DNA from: Gemmatimonadaceae bacterium
GTDB taxonomy: Bacteria; Gemmatimonadota; Gemmatimonadetes; Gemmatimonadales; Gemmatimonadaceae
Length of the DNA: 47,473 nucleotides
Direction of reading: 5' to 3'
Assembly: GCA_025928185.1 (NCBI GenBank)
Contig: JAICKA010000016.1
Coordinates: 1-47,473, forward strand
Shown here piece by piece: positions 16,749-24,989 of this stretch. The notes below the pieces were generated by a model that saw nothing but the letters and a program-made list of their open reading frames with translations, was not told the origin of the DNA and did not search any database. How positions within the stretch are numbered: position 1 is the stretch's first letter; the number at the start of each line of letters is the position of its first letter. A program made the position numbers and the translations under genes.

Positions 16749-17320
16749 CCGTCCGACAGCAGTGGACGGTGGTCGGCATCGTGGTGGGCGTGCTCGCCTG
16801 CGGCCTGATCGCGGCGACGCACCTCATGAAGGACGAGCTGTTTCCGGTCGTCATCGGATCGCAGGCACCCGATTTCCGCGTGAAAGTGCTCGGCGAGAAT
16901 CGCTATCGTACGCTCGACGACTACAAGGGACAGGTCGTACTGCTCAACATCTGGGCGACGTGGTGCGAGCCATGTCAAAAGGAGATTCCCAGTCTCGAGG
17001 CGCTGTATCGCGCATACGGCAGCAAGGGGCTCAAGCTGCTGGCGGTGAGCGTCGACAACGCCGTGAGCGAAGACTCGATTCGCAAATTCGCAAATCACTA
17101 CGGCGTGACGTTCGAGATCCTTCACGATCCCACTGGAGCGATCGAGCGCACCTACCAGACGACCGGATACCCGGAGACGTTCGTCATTGGACCCGAGGGC
17201 ACGATCCGCAAGAAATGGATCGGCGCGGATGACTGGAGCTCGCTCGGCAACCGTGCGCTCGTGTCGCAGTTGCTCGGGCTGCAGACGCCGCGCCCGGTCG
17301 TCGACGACGGCGATCGCTGA
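16745..17320 (+). CDS. TlpA/ResA-like thioredoxin, membrane-anchored
   Basis: A 191-residue protein with an N-terminal signal anchor (about 7-25) and a periplasmic thioredoxin domain. The redox motif is WCEPC (Cys74, Cys77), with the cis-Pro loop in TGYPETFVIG. The pattern NIWATWCEPCQKEIPSLEAL is typical of the AhpC/TSA-TlpA-ResA group, which reduces disulfides in the periplasm, for example in apocytochrome c before haem attachment. A di-haem FTR1 protein is encoded nearby but in another transcription unit. ATG 16745 overlaps the rpe stop; an upstream in-frame start exists but adds residues inside rpe. Confidence 0.9.
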   Translation: MTVRQQWTVVGIVVGVLACGLIAATHLMKDELFPVVIGSQAPDFRVKVLGENRYRTLDDYKGQVVLLNIWATWCEPCQKEIPSLEALYRAYGSKGLKLLAVSVDNAVSEDSIRKFANHYGVTFEILHDPTGAIERTYQTTGYPETFVIGPEGTIRKKWIGADDWSSLGNRALVSQLLGLQTPRPVVDDGDR

Positions 17321-17326
17321 GCGGCC

Positions 17327-18019
17327 GTGGATACGCCGCCGCCATTTCGACAACAAACCACGCGCCGCCGGCGGATCGTGGCGATGTTCACGGACCGACT
17401 GCCACTCAAGGGCGCGGCTGTGCTGCTCGCCATCGTGCTCTGGTTCGTGGTGAACAACAAGGAGCCGCAAGTCGAGCTCGTGCCGGTCCGTTTCACGCCA
17501 GTGCTGGACAGCTCGCTCGCGCTGCGCGATCCACTGCCGCAAGTGCAGGCGCTCGTTGTCGGCTCACCGACGGAGCTGATCAAGCTCACGGCCAACGAGC
17601 CGACGATCAGGCGGCAGATCACGTCGGACGCGCCCGACACCGTCGTGATCGATCTGCGCCCCGACGATGTGACGCTGCCCGAGGGTGTCGATGCCGTAGT
17701 CCGCGAGATCCGGCCGCAGAGTCTCACGCTGCGGTTCGAGACGACGTGGACGCGCAAGGCGCCGGTGCATTCGGAGATCGAGGTGGCAAACAACATGGGT
17801 ACGGCACTCACGACGCGCTTCGATCCGGAGAGCGTGCAGGTGACCGGTCCGCGGCGGCTCGTGCTGCGGATTCCGTCCGTGCGCACCGTGAAGACCATCA
17901 TTCCGTTTCCGGATTCGCTGCCGCATCTCGTCGACATCGATACGACGGGGTTCGGGGCCGGTGTGCGCGTGCGACCGTCGCAAGTGAAGGTGCTGATCAC
18001 GCCGGTGCCGAACGGCTGA
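17327..18019 (+). CDS. YbbR-domain protein (CdaR-like)
   Basis: A 230-residue protein with a single N-terminal membrane helix (GAAVLLAIVLWFVVNNK, about 27-43) preceded by LPLK, the usual YbbR arrangement, then two or so extracytoplasmic YbbR repeats (for example VQALVVGSPTELIKL..., VTGPRRLVLRIPSVRTV). In Firmicutes the homologue CdaR binds and regulates the diadenylate cyclase CdaA, and the genes are adjacent. No cdaA is present in this window. The start is GTG 17327 just after the TlpA-like gene; an ATG at 17384 would still keep the membrane helix. The stop overlaps tsaD by one base. Confidence 0.8.
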   Translation: MDTPPPFRQQTTRRRRIVAMFTDRLPLKGAAVLLAIVLWFVVNNKEPQVELVPVRFTPVLDSSLALRDPLPQVQALVVGSPTELIKLTANEPTIRRQITSDAPDTVVIDLRPDDVTLPEGVDAVVREIRPQSLTLRFETTWTRKAPVHSEIEVANNMGTALTTRFDPESVQVTGPRRLVLRIPSVRTVKTIIPFPDSLPHLVDIDTTGFGAGVRVRPSQVKVLITPVPNG

Positions 18020-19053
18020 TGCGAGTGCTCGGCATCGAGACGTCGTGCGACGAGACCTCGGCGGCGGTGCTCGACGGCACGGGCGACGATGCTACGCTTC
18101 GCTCGCTCGTCATTCTCTCGCAGGACGTGCACGCAATCTTCGGCGGCGTCGTGCCGGAGATTGCATCGCGGGCGCATCTCACGGCGATCGTGCCGGTCGT
18201 GGAGCGCGCGCTCACGGAGGCGCATGCCGACGCCTTCGACGCCGTAGCGGTGACGAACGCGCCCGGGCTCGTCGGCGCGCTGCTCGTTGGCGTGAGCTAC
18301 GCCAAGGCGCTGGCGTTCGCGCGCGGCGTGCCGGTGATCGGCGTACATCACATGGAAGGACATCTCTTCGCCACCGCGCTCGAGCATCGCGGCGCCGTGC
18401 CGCCGTTCACCGCGCTGCTCGTGTCGGGCGGGCACACGCTGCTGCTCGATGTGGAAGCGTGGGGTCGCTACCGCGTACTCGGCCGCACGCGGGACGATGC
18501 TGCCGGCGAGGCGTTCGACAAGGTTGCCAAGCTGCTCGGCCTGCCGTATCCTGGGGGCCCACACCTCGAGCGGCTCGCGGCGGCCAGCCAGGCCGGTCCC
18601 TTCCGCTTTGCCCGACCCATGCTTCGGCGCGACCAGGCAGCCGGCGACCCGGACTTCTATGATTTCTCATTCAGCGGGCTCAAGACGGCGGTGCTGAACG
18701 CCGTCCGCGCCTCCGCCGATCTCGGCGCCGATCGGGGCCCAATTGCGCGCGCGTTTCAGGATGCGCTCGTCGACACGCTCGTCGAGAAGACCACGCGCGC
18801 CGTACGGCAGTTCGGTCGCACGCGCGTGGTGCTCGGCGGCGGCGTAGCGGGGAATGCATCGCTCGTCGCCGCGCTGCGGGAACGTTTCACGAGCCGCGGT
18901 GTCGAGGTCTTTGCGCCGTCCAGCCGGCTCGCCACCGACAATGCCGCGATGATCGCCCGCGCCGGCCTGTTCCACCTCGAGCGCGGCGAACGGTCGTCGC
19001 TCGACCTGAACGCGTTCGCAACTCAGCCACTTCCCGGACTCGTCGCCGCATGA
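18019..19053 (+). CDS. tsaD: tRNA N6-threonylcarbamoyladenosine transferase TsaD
   Basis: A 344-residue ASKHA-fold enzyme that transfers threonylcarbamoyl to A37 of ANN-decoding tRNAs. Family motifs are LGIETSCDETS, VVPEIASRAH, VTNAPGLVGALLVG, the metal ligands His111 and His115 in VHHMEGHLFA, LVSGGHT, LLGLPYPGGP and the C-terminal ATDNAAMIA aspartate. Length is normal. It starts inside the ybbR stop and its stop overlaps lgt. The partner genes tsaB, tsaC and tsaE are not in the window. Confidence 0.97.
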   Translation: MRVLGIETSCDETSAAVLDGTGDDATLRSLVILSQDVHAIFGGVVPEIASRAHLTAIVPVVERALTEAHADAFDAVAVTNAPGLVGALLVGVSYAKALAFARGVPVIGVHHMEGHLFATALEHRGAVPPFTALLVSGGHTLLLDVEAWGRYRVLGRTRDDAAGEAFDKVAKLLGLPYPGGPHLERLAAASQAGPFRFARPMLRRDQAAGDPDFYDFSFSGLKTAVLNAVRASADLGADRGPIARAFQDALVDTLVEKTTRAVRQFGRTRVVLGGGVAGNASLVAALRERFTSRGVEVFAPSSRLATDNAAMIARAGLFHLERGERSSLDLNAFATQPLPGLVAA

Positions 19054-19916
19054 TTCTCTCGACTCCGATCGTCCATCACCCGTTCAACTTCTCGATCGGC
19101 CCGATCAATCTCACGGGCTTCGGGATCGCGGTGCTGATGGCGTTTCTCATCTCGCAGATCGTGTCGGAACGCGAGCTCGCGCGACGCGGTCACGACATCG
19201 AGGCCGCGGCGGTGAGCGACGTACTGTTCGCCGCCCTGCTCGGCACGATGATCGGGGCCAAGGTCTACTACGTCGTCGTCGTATCGCACAACGTGAGCGA
19301 TCTCTGGAGCCGCGGCGGCTTCGTGTTCTGGGGCGGCTTCATGGGGTCGGTGCTGTTGTGCTTCCTCGTGATTCGCTACAAGAAACTCTCATTCGTCCGA
19401 TTTGCCGACGTCGCGGGCATCGCGCTGGCCGCCGGCTACTCGATCGGCCGGACCGGCTGCTGGGCGGTGGGCGACGATTACGGAAAGCCGTACTCGGGAC
19501 CGTTGTCCGTCGTGTTCCCGCAGGGCGCGCCGCCGTCGACGGCGTACGAAATGACGCGCACCTTCCACACGCACTTCGCCGCGGGCCAGGACCCCAACGC
19601 GGTGATCTCGGTGTACCCGACGCAATTGCTCGAAGTGCTGCTCGGCTTCGTGATGTTTCTGATTCTCTGGCGCATCCGCGACCACGATCACGCCGAGGGC
19701 TGGCTGTTCGGCGTATGGTGCGTGCTCGCAGGCACCGAACGCTTCATCGTCGAGTTCTTCCGCTCGAAGGACGACCGCATGAGCTGGGCGCTCGGCCTGA
19801 GCATGGCCCAGATCATCGCGCTCGGCGTGATCGTGATCGGCTGCGCGATCATGGCCGCGCGGCGCGAGACCGGGCCGGACCGACCCGGGATCAGGAGCGA
19901 ACCCGCCGTCGCGTAG
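19050..19916 (+). CDS. lgt: Lgt-family prolipoprotein diacylglyceryl transferase, divergent
   Basis: A 288-residue membrane protein with about seven hydrophobic segments. The C-terminal ERFIVEFFRSKDDR strongly matches Lgt, and the general organisation is right. Several positions differ from the E. coli-type enzyme as I recall it: the GRxGNFxNxExxG signature reads GRTGCWAVGDDYG, the loop HGG is WGG (FWGGFMGS), and the first-helix WYG is LTG. It could be a lineage-specific functional Lgt, since the genome makes lipoproteins (3360 and 37853 genes), or a paralogue with altered acyl chemistry. It overlaps tsaD by four bases and ends the 14-kb plus-strand run. Confidence 0.8.
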   Translation: MILSTPIVHHPFNFSIGPINLTGFGIAVLMAFLISQIVSERELARRGHDIEAAAVSDVLFAALLGTMIGAKVYYVVVVSHNVSDLWSRGGFVFWGGFMGSVLLCFLVIRYKKLSFVRFADVAGIALAAGYSIGRTGCWAVGDDYGKPYSGPLSVVFPQGAPPSTAYEMTRTFHTHFAAGQDPNAVISVYPTQLLEVLLGFVMFLILWRIRDHDHAEGWLFGVWCVLAGTERFIVEFFRSKDDRMSWALGLSMAQIIALGVIVIGCAIMAARRETGPDRPGIRSEPAVA

Positions 19917-19924
19917 CGGCGACG
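19907..19924. terminator. Short hairpin between convergent lgt and FTR1 gene
   Basis: CGTCGC (19907-19912) and GCGACG (19919-19924) can pair around a 6-base loop that includes the lgt stop. The 14-base gap between the convergent genes leaves no room for a larger terminator, and there is no T-run. This is a weak candidate. Confidence 0.25.
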
Positions 19925-19930
19925 CGTTCG

Positions 19931-22129
19931 CTAGACGCGGTGACTCTCGTCCACGTGCGCGAGTAGCGCTTCCATCGACGCCACGCGCGCCGCCAGCGCG
20001 TCGTTCTCGGCGCGCAGCCGCGCCACTTCCGCCGCGATCGCGGCGGCGCCGTTCGAGTCCGTCGCCACCGTCGGCAAGGTCACCGACCGCTTCGGCCAGA
20101 ACGTCTTCGCCACCGCGAACACGAACAATCCGAGCAGCACCAGCTGCGCGAGCACGGATTGCCACGTCGGATACAACCCGAGCGCCTCGATGGTTGGAAA
20201 GCCCGGGATCGCCGTGATGGGGATCGCGTTGCCTTCCTGCAGCTCGCGAATGCCCGTGCCCATGAACACGAAGGCCATGTAGTACAGCAGCACGCTCGTC
20301 ACGCTGAAGAACGGCCGCAGCGGAATGCGCACACCGAACTTGTAGAACAGTGTGAAGATCACGCCGAGCAGCGCAAAGCCGACGACGATGCCGAGACTGA
20401 TCGGCAGCACGACGTGCGGTCCCTCGTTGAACAGCGCCTGGTAGAACAGCGCCGTCTCGGCGCCCTCGCGATACACCGCGAGAAACGCGACGAACGCCAG
20501 CGCCCGTCCGCCGCCGTGGTTCAGCGCCGTGTTCACCTTTTCGCGGATGAACTGTTGCCACTTCGCGGCCTCGACGCGCGAGATGAGCCAGTAGCTCACC
20601 GAGAACAGCACGCCGACGGCGACGAGCAGCGTCAGCCCCTCGATGATGTCCTGGCTCGCCGGAATCGCCGTGAGCACGGTCCGCAGCACGACGGCCGTCA
20701 GCCCGCTGGCGACGAGCGCCAGCACGATGCCCGCCCAGATCGAGCGGAGCCGCTCACGATGCCCCGTCTTGAGCAGGAACGCGACGACTGCGCCGATCAC
20801 GAGGATCGCCTCGAAGCCTTCGCGCAGGATGATTAGTAGACTCTGAAGAAACGCCTCCGAGCTGCTGCCGGCCGGCCGGGTGAGATCGACCACCTGCGGC
20901 ATGTCCGCTTCGATCGCATTGCTCGCCCGCTCGGCGCCCCGCAGATCGTTGCTGCGCACGGCCGCGCGGAAATCGGCGAACAGCCGTTCCATCGAGGACA
21001 CGAGGCCCGGGTCGCGCGCCCGCGCCGGCGACTCGATCGGCTCGAACGCCAGATAGGCGTAAAAGGCGCGATCGCTCGCGTCGTCCAGGCGTCCGTCGCG
21101 CGCCGCGGTGAGCGATTGCTCGAGCATCGAGATCGCGGCCCGGCCGGCGGCATCGGCGCTGCTGTCGCGCGAAGCGGGGCCGCCCGCCACCGTTCGTTCG
21201 CGCTCCGGCAACGTGCGCAGATACGCGACGACGCTCTGCACTTGTGCCGGCGTGAGCTGCGAGGCCGGCGGCATTGGCGTGCCCGGCACGCCGGCACGCA
21301 CGGCCGATGCGAGTGCGGAATCGCTCCGCTCCACCTGCCAGGCGAGCGAGGCAAGCTCCGGCGGCGCCTTGCTCAACGTACGCGTCGCGGCGCCGTCGGC
21401 CATGCCCGTTACCCCGTGACATTCGGCGCATCCCTGCGTGAACAACCCTTCGCCTTCGGCCACCTGCGCCGCCGAGCTTCGCAGCGCCTGGAGGTACATC
21501 ACGATGTTCCAGCGCTGCTCGGCTGTGAGCGCCGTACCAAAGGCCGGCATTGCCGTCCCGGTCACGCCCACGGTCACCTTTCGATAGACCATGGCCGGCG
21601 ACACGCTCGACATCACCGCCCACGTCCCGATCGCCGGCGGCTTCGGATTGATCGCCGCGGCAGCCGGACCGTCGCCCAAGCCGCGTTCGCCGTGGCAGGA
21701 CGCGCAGCTCTGCTCGTACAACCGGCGGCCGTCGGCAAGATCGAGCGCCTTCGTCGGCAGCTCGAGCGCGGCCTGACTGCCCAGGGACGCGGCGAATCGC
21801 TTCTCGATCTTCGCGAGCACCGCGGGCGGTCGCTTCGCCGCGACCTGTGCGATGATGGTATCGAGCAGCGCTCGTGAAGCGGTACGATTTCCCGGCAAGC
21901 GCATTGCGGCCGCACGCGCGTCGTTCAGAAACCCGACGGCTTCCTGATATTCGTCCGCCGAGATCAGACGCCCGTGCGCATCGATGCCCTTTCCGTATTC
22001 CTCGACGGCAACGCTGACGATGTTCGCCACGCGCTGGACCGGATTGTCCTGCTGCGCCGACAAGCGGCACGGCACCACGATGATGACGCACGCCGCGACG
22101 ACGCGGCCGAGTCTGGCGCTGAGATGCAT
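19931..22129 (-). CDS. FTR1 iron permease fused to a di-haem cytochrome c domain
   Basis: A 732-residue fusion. After a signal peptide (ending near LSAQQ) come an N-terminal helical region and two class-I cytochrome c domains with CASCH (142-146) and CAECH (235-239), each followed by a Met-containing ligand loop (TAMPAF, TPMPPA). A linker (about 315-420) leads to a seven-helix FTR1/EfeU permease with REGFE (437-441) and REGAE (555-559), the Fe-binding repeats. The C-terminus has a coiled coil (VARLRAENDALAARVASMEALL). FTR1 proteins import iron after ferrous iron is oxidised at the membrane; the attached haems could take that electron. No copper ferroxidase gene is adjacent. It has its own -10-like box. 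Confidence 0.92.
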   Translation of the reverse strand: MHLSARLGRVVAACVIIVVPCRLSAQQDNPVQRVANIVSVAVEEYGKGIDAHGRLISADEYQEAVGFLNDARAAAMRLPGNRTASRALLDTIIAQVAAKRPPAVLAKIEKRFAASLGSQAALELPTKALDLADGRRLYEQSCASCHGERGLGDGPAAAAINPKPPAIGTWAVMSSVSPAMVYRKVTVGVTGTAMPAFGTALTAEQRWNIVMYLQALRSSAAQVAEGEGLFTQGCAECHGVTGMADGAATRTLSKAPPELASLAWQVERSDSALASAVRAGVPGTPMPPASQLTPAQVQSVVAYLRTLPERERTVAGGPASRDSSADAAGRAAISMLEQSLTAARDGRLDDASDRAFYAYLAFEPIESPARARDPGLVSSMERLFADFRAAVRSNDLRGAERASNAIEADMPQVVDLTRPAGSSSEAFLQSLLIILREGFEAILVIGAVVAFLLKTGHRERLRSIWAGIVLALVASGLTAVVLRTVLTAIPASQDIIEGLTLLVAVGVLFSVSYWLISRVEAAKWQQFIREKVNTALNHGGGRALAFVAFLAVYREGAETALFYQALFNEGPHVVLPISLGIVVGFALLGVIFTLFYKFGVRIPLRPFFSVTSVLLYYMAFVFMGTGIRELQEGNAIPITAIPGFPTIEALGLYPTWQSVLAQLVLLGLFVFAVAKTFWPKRSVTLPTVATDSNGAAAIAAEVARLRAENDALAARVASMEALLAHVDESHRV

Positions 22130-22138
22130 TTCCGAGAG

Positions 22139-22144
22139 AATATA
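22139..22144 (-). promoter_or_regulatory. -10-like TATATT before the FTR1-cytochrome c gene
   Basis: On the minus strand TATATT (22144-22139) lies 9 bases before the ATG at 22129, without a Shine-Dalgarno. No clear -35 and no evident Fur box (19-base AT-rich dyad) is visible in the 62-base gap after acpS. Confidence 0.4.
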
Positions 22145-22191
22145 TCGGGATTAAATCGAGGCGTGTAGGCGCGACCGTTCGGACACAGGTT

Positions 22192-22572
22192 TCAGCGCTC
22201 GACGATCACGACGGCGACAGCCGTCGCGGCGCTATGCGTGAGCGACACGAGCATCGTCGTCCCCGAAAGCTCGGCCAGACGCTCGGCCGCGCGGCCGTGG
22301 AGGCGCAGTTCGGGCGCGCCGTCGTCGCGAGTCACGACTTCGACGTCGCGCCAGCCGATGCCGCGCGCCAGCTCGTTGCCGGCGAGCGCCTTGTAGGCTG
22401 CCTCCTTGGCCGCCAGACGCACCGCGATGTGCTGCGCCGGCGCGCGCTTGGCTGCGAGATATGCGCGTTCGCCGGCCGAGAACAATCGCTCGAGCATCCG
22501 GTCGCCCTGGGCCTCGAGCATGCGCTCGATTCGCACGATGTCGACGGCATCGACTCCGAGTCCCACGATCAT
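22192..22572 (-). CDS. acpS: Holo-[acyl-carrier-protein] synthase
   Basis: A 126-residue phosphopantetheinyl transferase that converts apo-ACP to holo-ACP for fatty-acid synthesis. The start MIVGLGVDAVDIVRIERML has the metal-binding Asp8; RLAAKEAAYKAL carries Glu57 and Lys61; VSLTHSAATAVAVV is the C-terminal strand. ATG 22572 overlaps the TGA of the upstream unknown gene (ATGA), so acpS is the last gene of the EamA-HAD-unknown-acpS unit. Confidence 0.95.
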   Translation of the reverse strand: MIVGLGVDAVDIVRIERMLEAQGDRMLERLFSAGERAYLAAKRAPAQHIAVRLAAKEAAYKALAGNELARGIGWRDVEVVTRDDGAPELRLHGRAAERLAELSGTTMLVSLTHSAATAVAVVIVER

Positions 22573-23306
22573 GGATGCCACACCGGCGTGTCGAGTGCGA
22601 CGTCCAGCGCGATCCACACACGATCGGCGATCTCGAATGTCCCGCCGAGCCGGGTGCTCCACGTTCGCCAGGCAGGCAGATCGTCGCCGGCGCGCGACAG
22701 CGTGCGCGCTGCTTCGCCGAGCGCGGCGAGTGCGACATCGAGCGGTTCGCACAGGTCGAGCAGCTCCGCCTCGAGGGCGCGGCGGGCCGGCCCGGCTTCC
22801 GCGTAACGTTCCGCGACGAATGCACGCAGCGTCCGATGTACTTCGGCCGCGATGAGGCGTGCATCGAAGGCCGCGGCGACCGCCACGATGTCCGCGGCGC
22901 GGATCGCCGACATGCGCGCGGTGAGCAACGGCGCAAAGAACCGCTGCTGCTCCCCGGCGGCCGTCTCACGCGTGCCGTGCTGAGCGCGGCGCGATCCGAA
23001 TGCGCGCAAGGTGCGCGTCAGCTCGGGGAGCGCGCGACAGCGCGCGAGCAGGACACCGCGAAACGACTCGGCCTCTTCACAGGCGAGCGTCAGCTCTCGG
23101 CCGCCGTGAATGCTGATCGTCAGGCCGCCGCCGGCGGCAAGGATATCGTCGATGGTCGAGTACGGCACGCGCACGGCCGTGTCATCCGGCGAGAGCATGA
23201 GGATGGCGAGCGTGTCGTCGTCGAGCACCGCCGTCGCCGGCCCGCGGTCAGTCGCACCAATGCGTGCCGAGTCGAGGCGAAAGGTCGACTGTGAGCGTTC
23301 GCTCAT
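22569..23306 (-). CDS. Unknown protein, 245 residues
   Basis: I do not recognise this protein. It has no signal peptide, membrane segment or cysteine cluster. The N-terminal 100 residues look mixed alpha/beta (ATAVLDDDTLAILMLS, VRVPYSTIDDIL, GGRELTLACEEAESF), which could be a PH-like or similar small beta domain. The rest is helical, rich in Ala, Arg and Glu (ALEAELLDLCEPLDVALAALGEAARTL). MSERSQ at 23306 is taken as start because upstream in-frame residues look like frame-shifted HAD coding sequence. It sits 10 bases after the HAD gene and overlaps acpS by four bases, so it is co-expressed with them. Confidence 0.75.
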   Translation of the reverse strand: MSERSQSTFRLDSARIGATDRGPATAVLDDDTLAILMLSPDDTAVRVPYSTIDDILAAGGGLTISIHGGRELTLACEEAESFRGVLLARCRALPELTRTLRAFGSRRAQHGTRETAAGEQQRFFAPLLTARMSAIRAADIVAVAAAFDARLIAAEVHRTLRAFVAERYAEAGPARRALEAELLDLCEPLDVALAALGEAARTLSRAGDDLPAWRTWSTRLGGTFEIADRVWIALDVALDTPVWHP

Positions 23307-23316
23307 CGTGAAACAC

Positions 23317-24024
23317 TCATGACGAAACGGTCGCAGCCGACAGGATCGCGTCCACCACCGCGGCAGTGTCGGAGAGATCCGCGAAGACCGCGGCGGCGCC
23401 GTGACGGCGCAGCTCGTCCACCCCATAGTGGCCCGTCGCCACGCCGATCGCCCGCGCGCCGATCGAGCGGCCGCAGGCGATGTCGGCTGGAGTGTCACCG
23501 ATCACGACGACGTCGCGTCCGGCGATGTCCACTCCACATTCGGCGCGCGCGCGCCGCTGAGCGACGGCGGGCAGCTCGCCGCGCAGCTCGTGATCGGAGC
23601 CATACGCGCCGACGCGGAATCGATGCGGCTCGATGCCGGCGGCGCACAGCTTGGCGCGTGCGCCGCCGGCGAGATTGCCGGTGAGCAGTCCAAGCAGCAC
23701 GTCGTCGCGCTGCTCCAGCGCGTCGAGCAGCGGGCAAACGCCGGGCATGAGGCGTACGCCGGCGGGGTGTGCCGCCAGCTCCTCACCGAGATAGTCGACG
23801 TAGCGCTCGAGCAGGCGCGGCATGCGCTCGTCGATGTGAGCGTCGGGGTGGCCATCGAGGCGCATCATCTCGCGCACGATCTGCGGATCGGTCTTGCCGT
23901 CGAAGCGGTGCTGCTCGGGTCCGGCGCTCCCGAACACTTCGCGCAACGCGCGCTGAATCGCCCGGCGGCCGGCGCCGTCGGTAAGCAGAATGGTGCCGTC
24001 GATATCGAAGAGTACGAGCTTCAC
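23317..24024 (-). CDS. HAD-superfamily phosphatase (phosphoglycolate phosphatase-like)
   Basis: A 235-residue haloacid dehalogenase-like hydrolase. Motif I is LFDIDGTIL with nucleophile Asp7 and acid Asp9; motif II is LLTGNLAGG; motif IV is VVIGDTPADIACG. The helical cap between about residues 17 and 90 (RFDGKTDPQIVREMM) is of the C1 type, as in phosphoglycolate phosphatase Gph. The start is GTG 24024, overlapping the EamA stop (GTGA); upstream in-frame codons lie within EamA. Substrate specificity cannot be set. Confidence 0.85.
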   Translation of the reverse strand: MKLVLFDIDGTILLTDGAGRRAIQRALREVFGSAGPEQHRFDGKTDPQIVREMMRLDGHPDAHIDERMPRLLERYVDYLGEELAAHPAGVRLMPGVCPLLDALEQRDDVLLGLLTGNLAGGARAKLCAAGIEPHRFRVGAYGSDHELRGELPAVAQRRARAECGVDIAGRDVVVIGDTPADIACGRSIGARAIGVATGHYGVDELRRHGAAAVFADLSDTAAVVDAILSAATVSS

Positions 24025-24944
24025 GCGCGGGTGAGCAGGAGACTCGCCATGATGCACGCCGTGCCGACACCCTGCCAGAGCGTCGGAGCTTCGCTGAGCA
24101 TGATCCAGGCGAACAGCACGGCGATCACCGGCTGCAGATTCGAGTAGATGGCGCTGCGCGTCGGACCGATCACGCGGACGCCGCGATACCAGAAGAGATA
24201 CGCAATGACCAGCGCGAACAATCCGCTGTACAGCATCGCGCCCCAACCCAGCATCGGCATGGCCTTCCAGCCGGCGTGAACGAAATTCGGCAACGCCACG
24301 AGCGCAAGCGGCACGGCACCGCCGACCATCGTCAGCGCCGACAGCTGCAGTCCGGGCACGCTTTCCGTGTACGGCTTGAGCAGCACGCTATACAGCGCCC
24401 ACGACAGCGAGCCGCCGAGTACGAGCAGGTCGCCGGTGACGGAGGACACGCCCTGCGACGCTTCTGTCGATCCGAGCACGACGAACGCGATGCCCGCCAG
24501 CGACAGCAGGATGCCGAGCACGCGCGCGGTGCTCGCCCGCTCGATGCCGCGCATGCGCCCGATGATCGCGATGAACGCGGGCGACGCCGCGACGACGAGC
24601 GCGGCATCCGTCGCACTCGTGCGCGCGATGCCTTCGACGAACAGGTATTGATAGAAGCCGTTGCCGAGCACGCCCAGTGCGAGCAGGCGCCAGGCAACGC
24701 CGCGCGACGGCCATGATGCGCGCGCGACGACCACGATCGCGCAGAGCACGATCGCGGCCAACGCCACGCGGGCGCCGTTGAACGCGAGCGGATCGATCAC
24801 GGTCGTACCGAACTTCACGATGCTGTAATTGACGCCCCAGATGAGCGCCATCAGCACCAGTCCGAGCTCCGTGAGCCAAACGCCCGGCCGCGTCGTGGTG
24901 CTGGCGTGGCCGGGCGTCGAGAGTTTGCCAACTGTCGAACCCAT
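24021..24944 (-). CDS. EamA/DMT-superfamily transporter
   Basis: A 307-residue inner-membrane protein with ten hydrophobic segments in two EamA repeats (LVLMALIWGVNYSIVKFG... and LVLGGSLSWALYSVLLKPY...). Members export amino acids, nucleobases or other metabolites; the substrate is unknown. It is the first gene of a four-gene minus-strand unit and overlaps the HAD phosphatase gene by four bases. Its ATG at 24944 lies 6 bases from a TACTTT box, within a face-to-face promoter pair shared with the 24990 gene. Confidence 0.88.
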   Translation of the reverse strand: MGSTVGKLSTPGHASTTTRPGVWLTELGLVLMALIWGVNYSIVKFGTTVIDPLAFNGARVALAAIVLCAIVVVARASWPSRGVAWRLLALGVLGNGFYQYLFVEGIARTSATDAALVVAASPAFIAIIGRMRGIERASTARVLGILLSLAGIAFVVLGSTEASQGVSSVTGDLLVLGGSLSWALYSVLLKPYTESVPGLQLSALTMVGGAVPLALVALPNFVHAGWKAMPMLGWGAMLYSGLFALVIAYLFWYRGVRVIGPTRSAIYSNLQPVIAVLFAWIMLSEAPTLWQGVGTACIMASLLLTRA

Positions 24945-24950
24945 GCGCGA

Positions 24951-24984
24951 AAAGTAGACGCGCGGCGGCTGTCCTGTCTATGTT
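24951..24984. promoter_or_regulatory. Face-to-face overlapping promoters of EamA and the 24990 gene
   Basis: The 45-base gap between divergent genes holds two mirror promoters. Plus strand: TAGACG (24955-24960), 18 bases, TATGTT (24979-24984), 5 bases, ATG 24990. Minus strand: TAGACA (24980-24975), 18 bases, TACTTT (24956-24951), 6 bases, ATG 24944. The -10 of each overlaps the -35 of the other, so only one polymerase could bind at a time, and both transcripts would be leaderless. The assignment rests on symmetry and spacing. Confidence 0.5.
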
Positions 24985-24989
24985 GCAGG

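Noticed and set aside
22569-23306. Assignment of the unknown gene before acpS as a YicC or similar family
   Set aside because: No matching motif could be identified; left as unknown.
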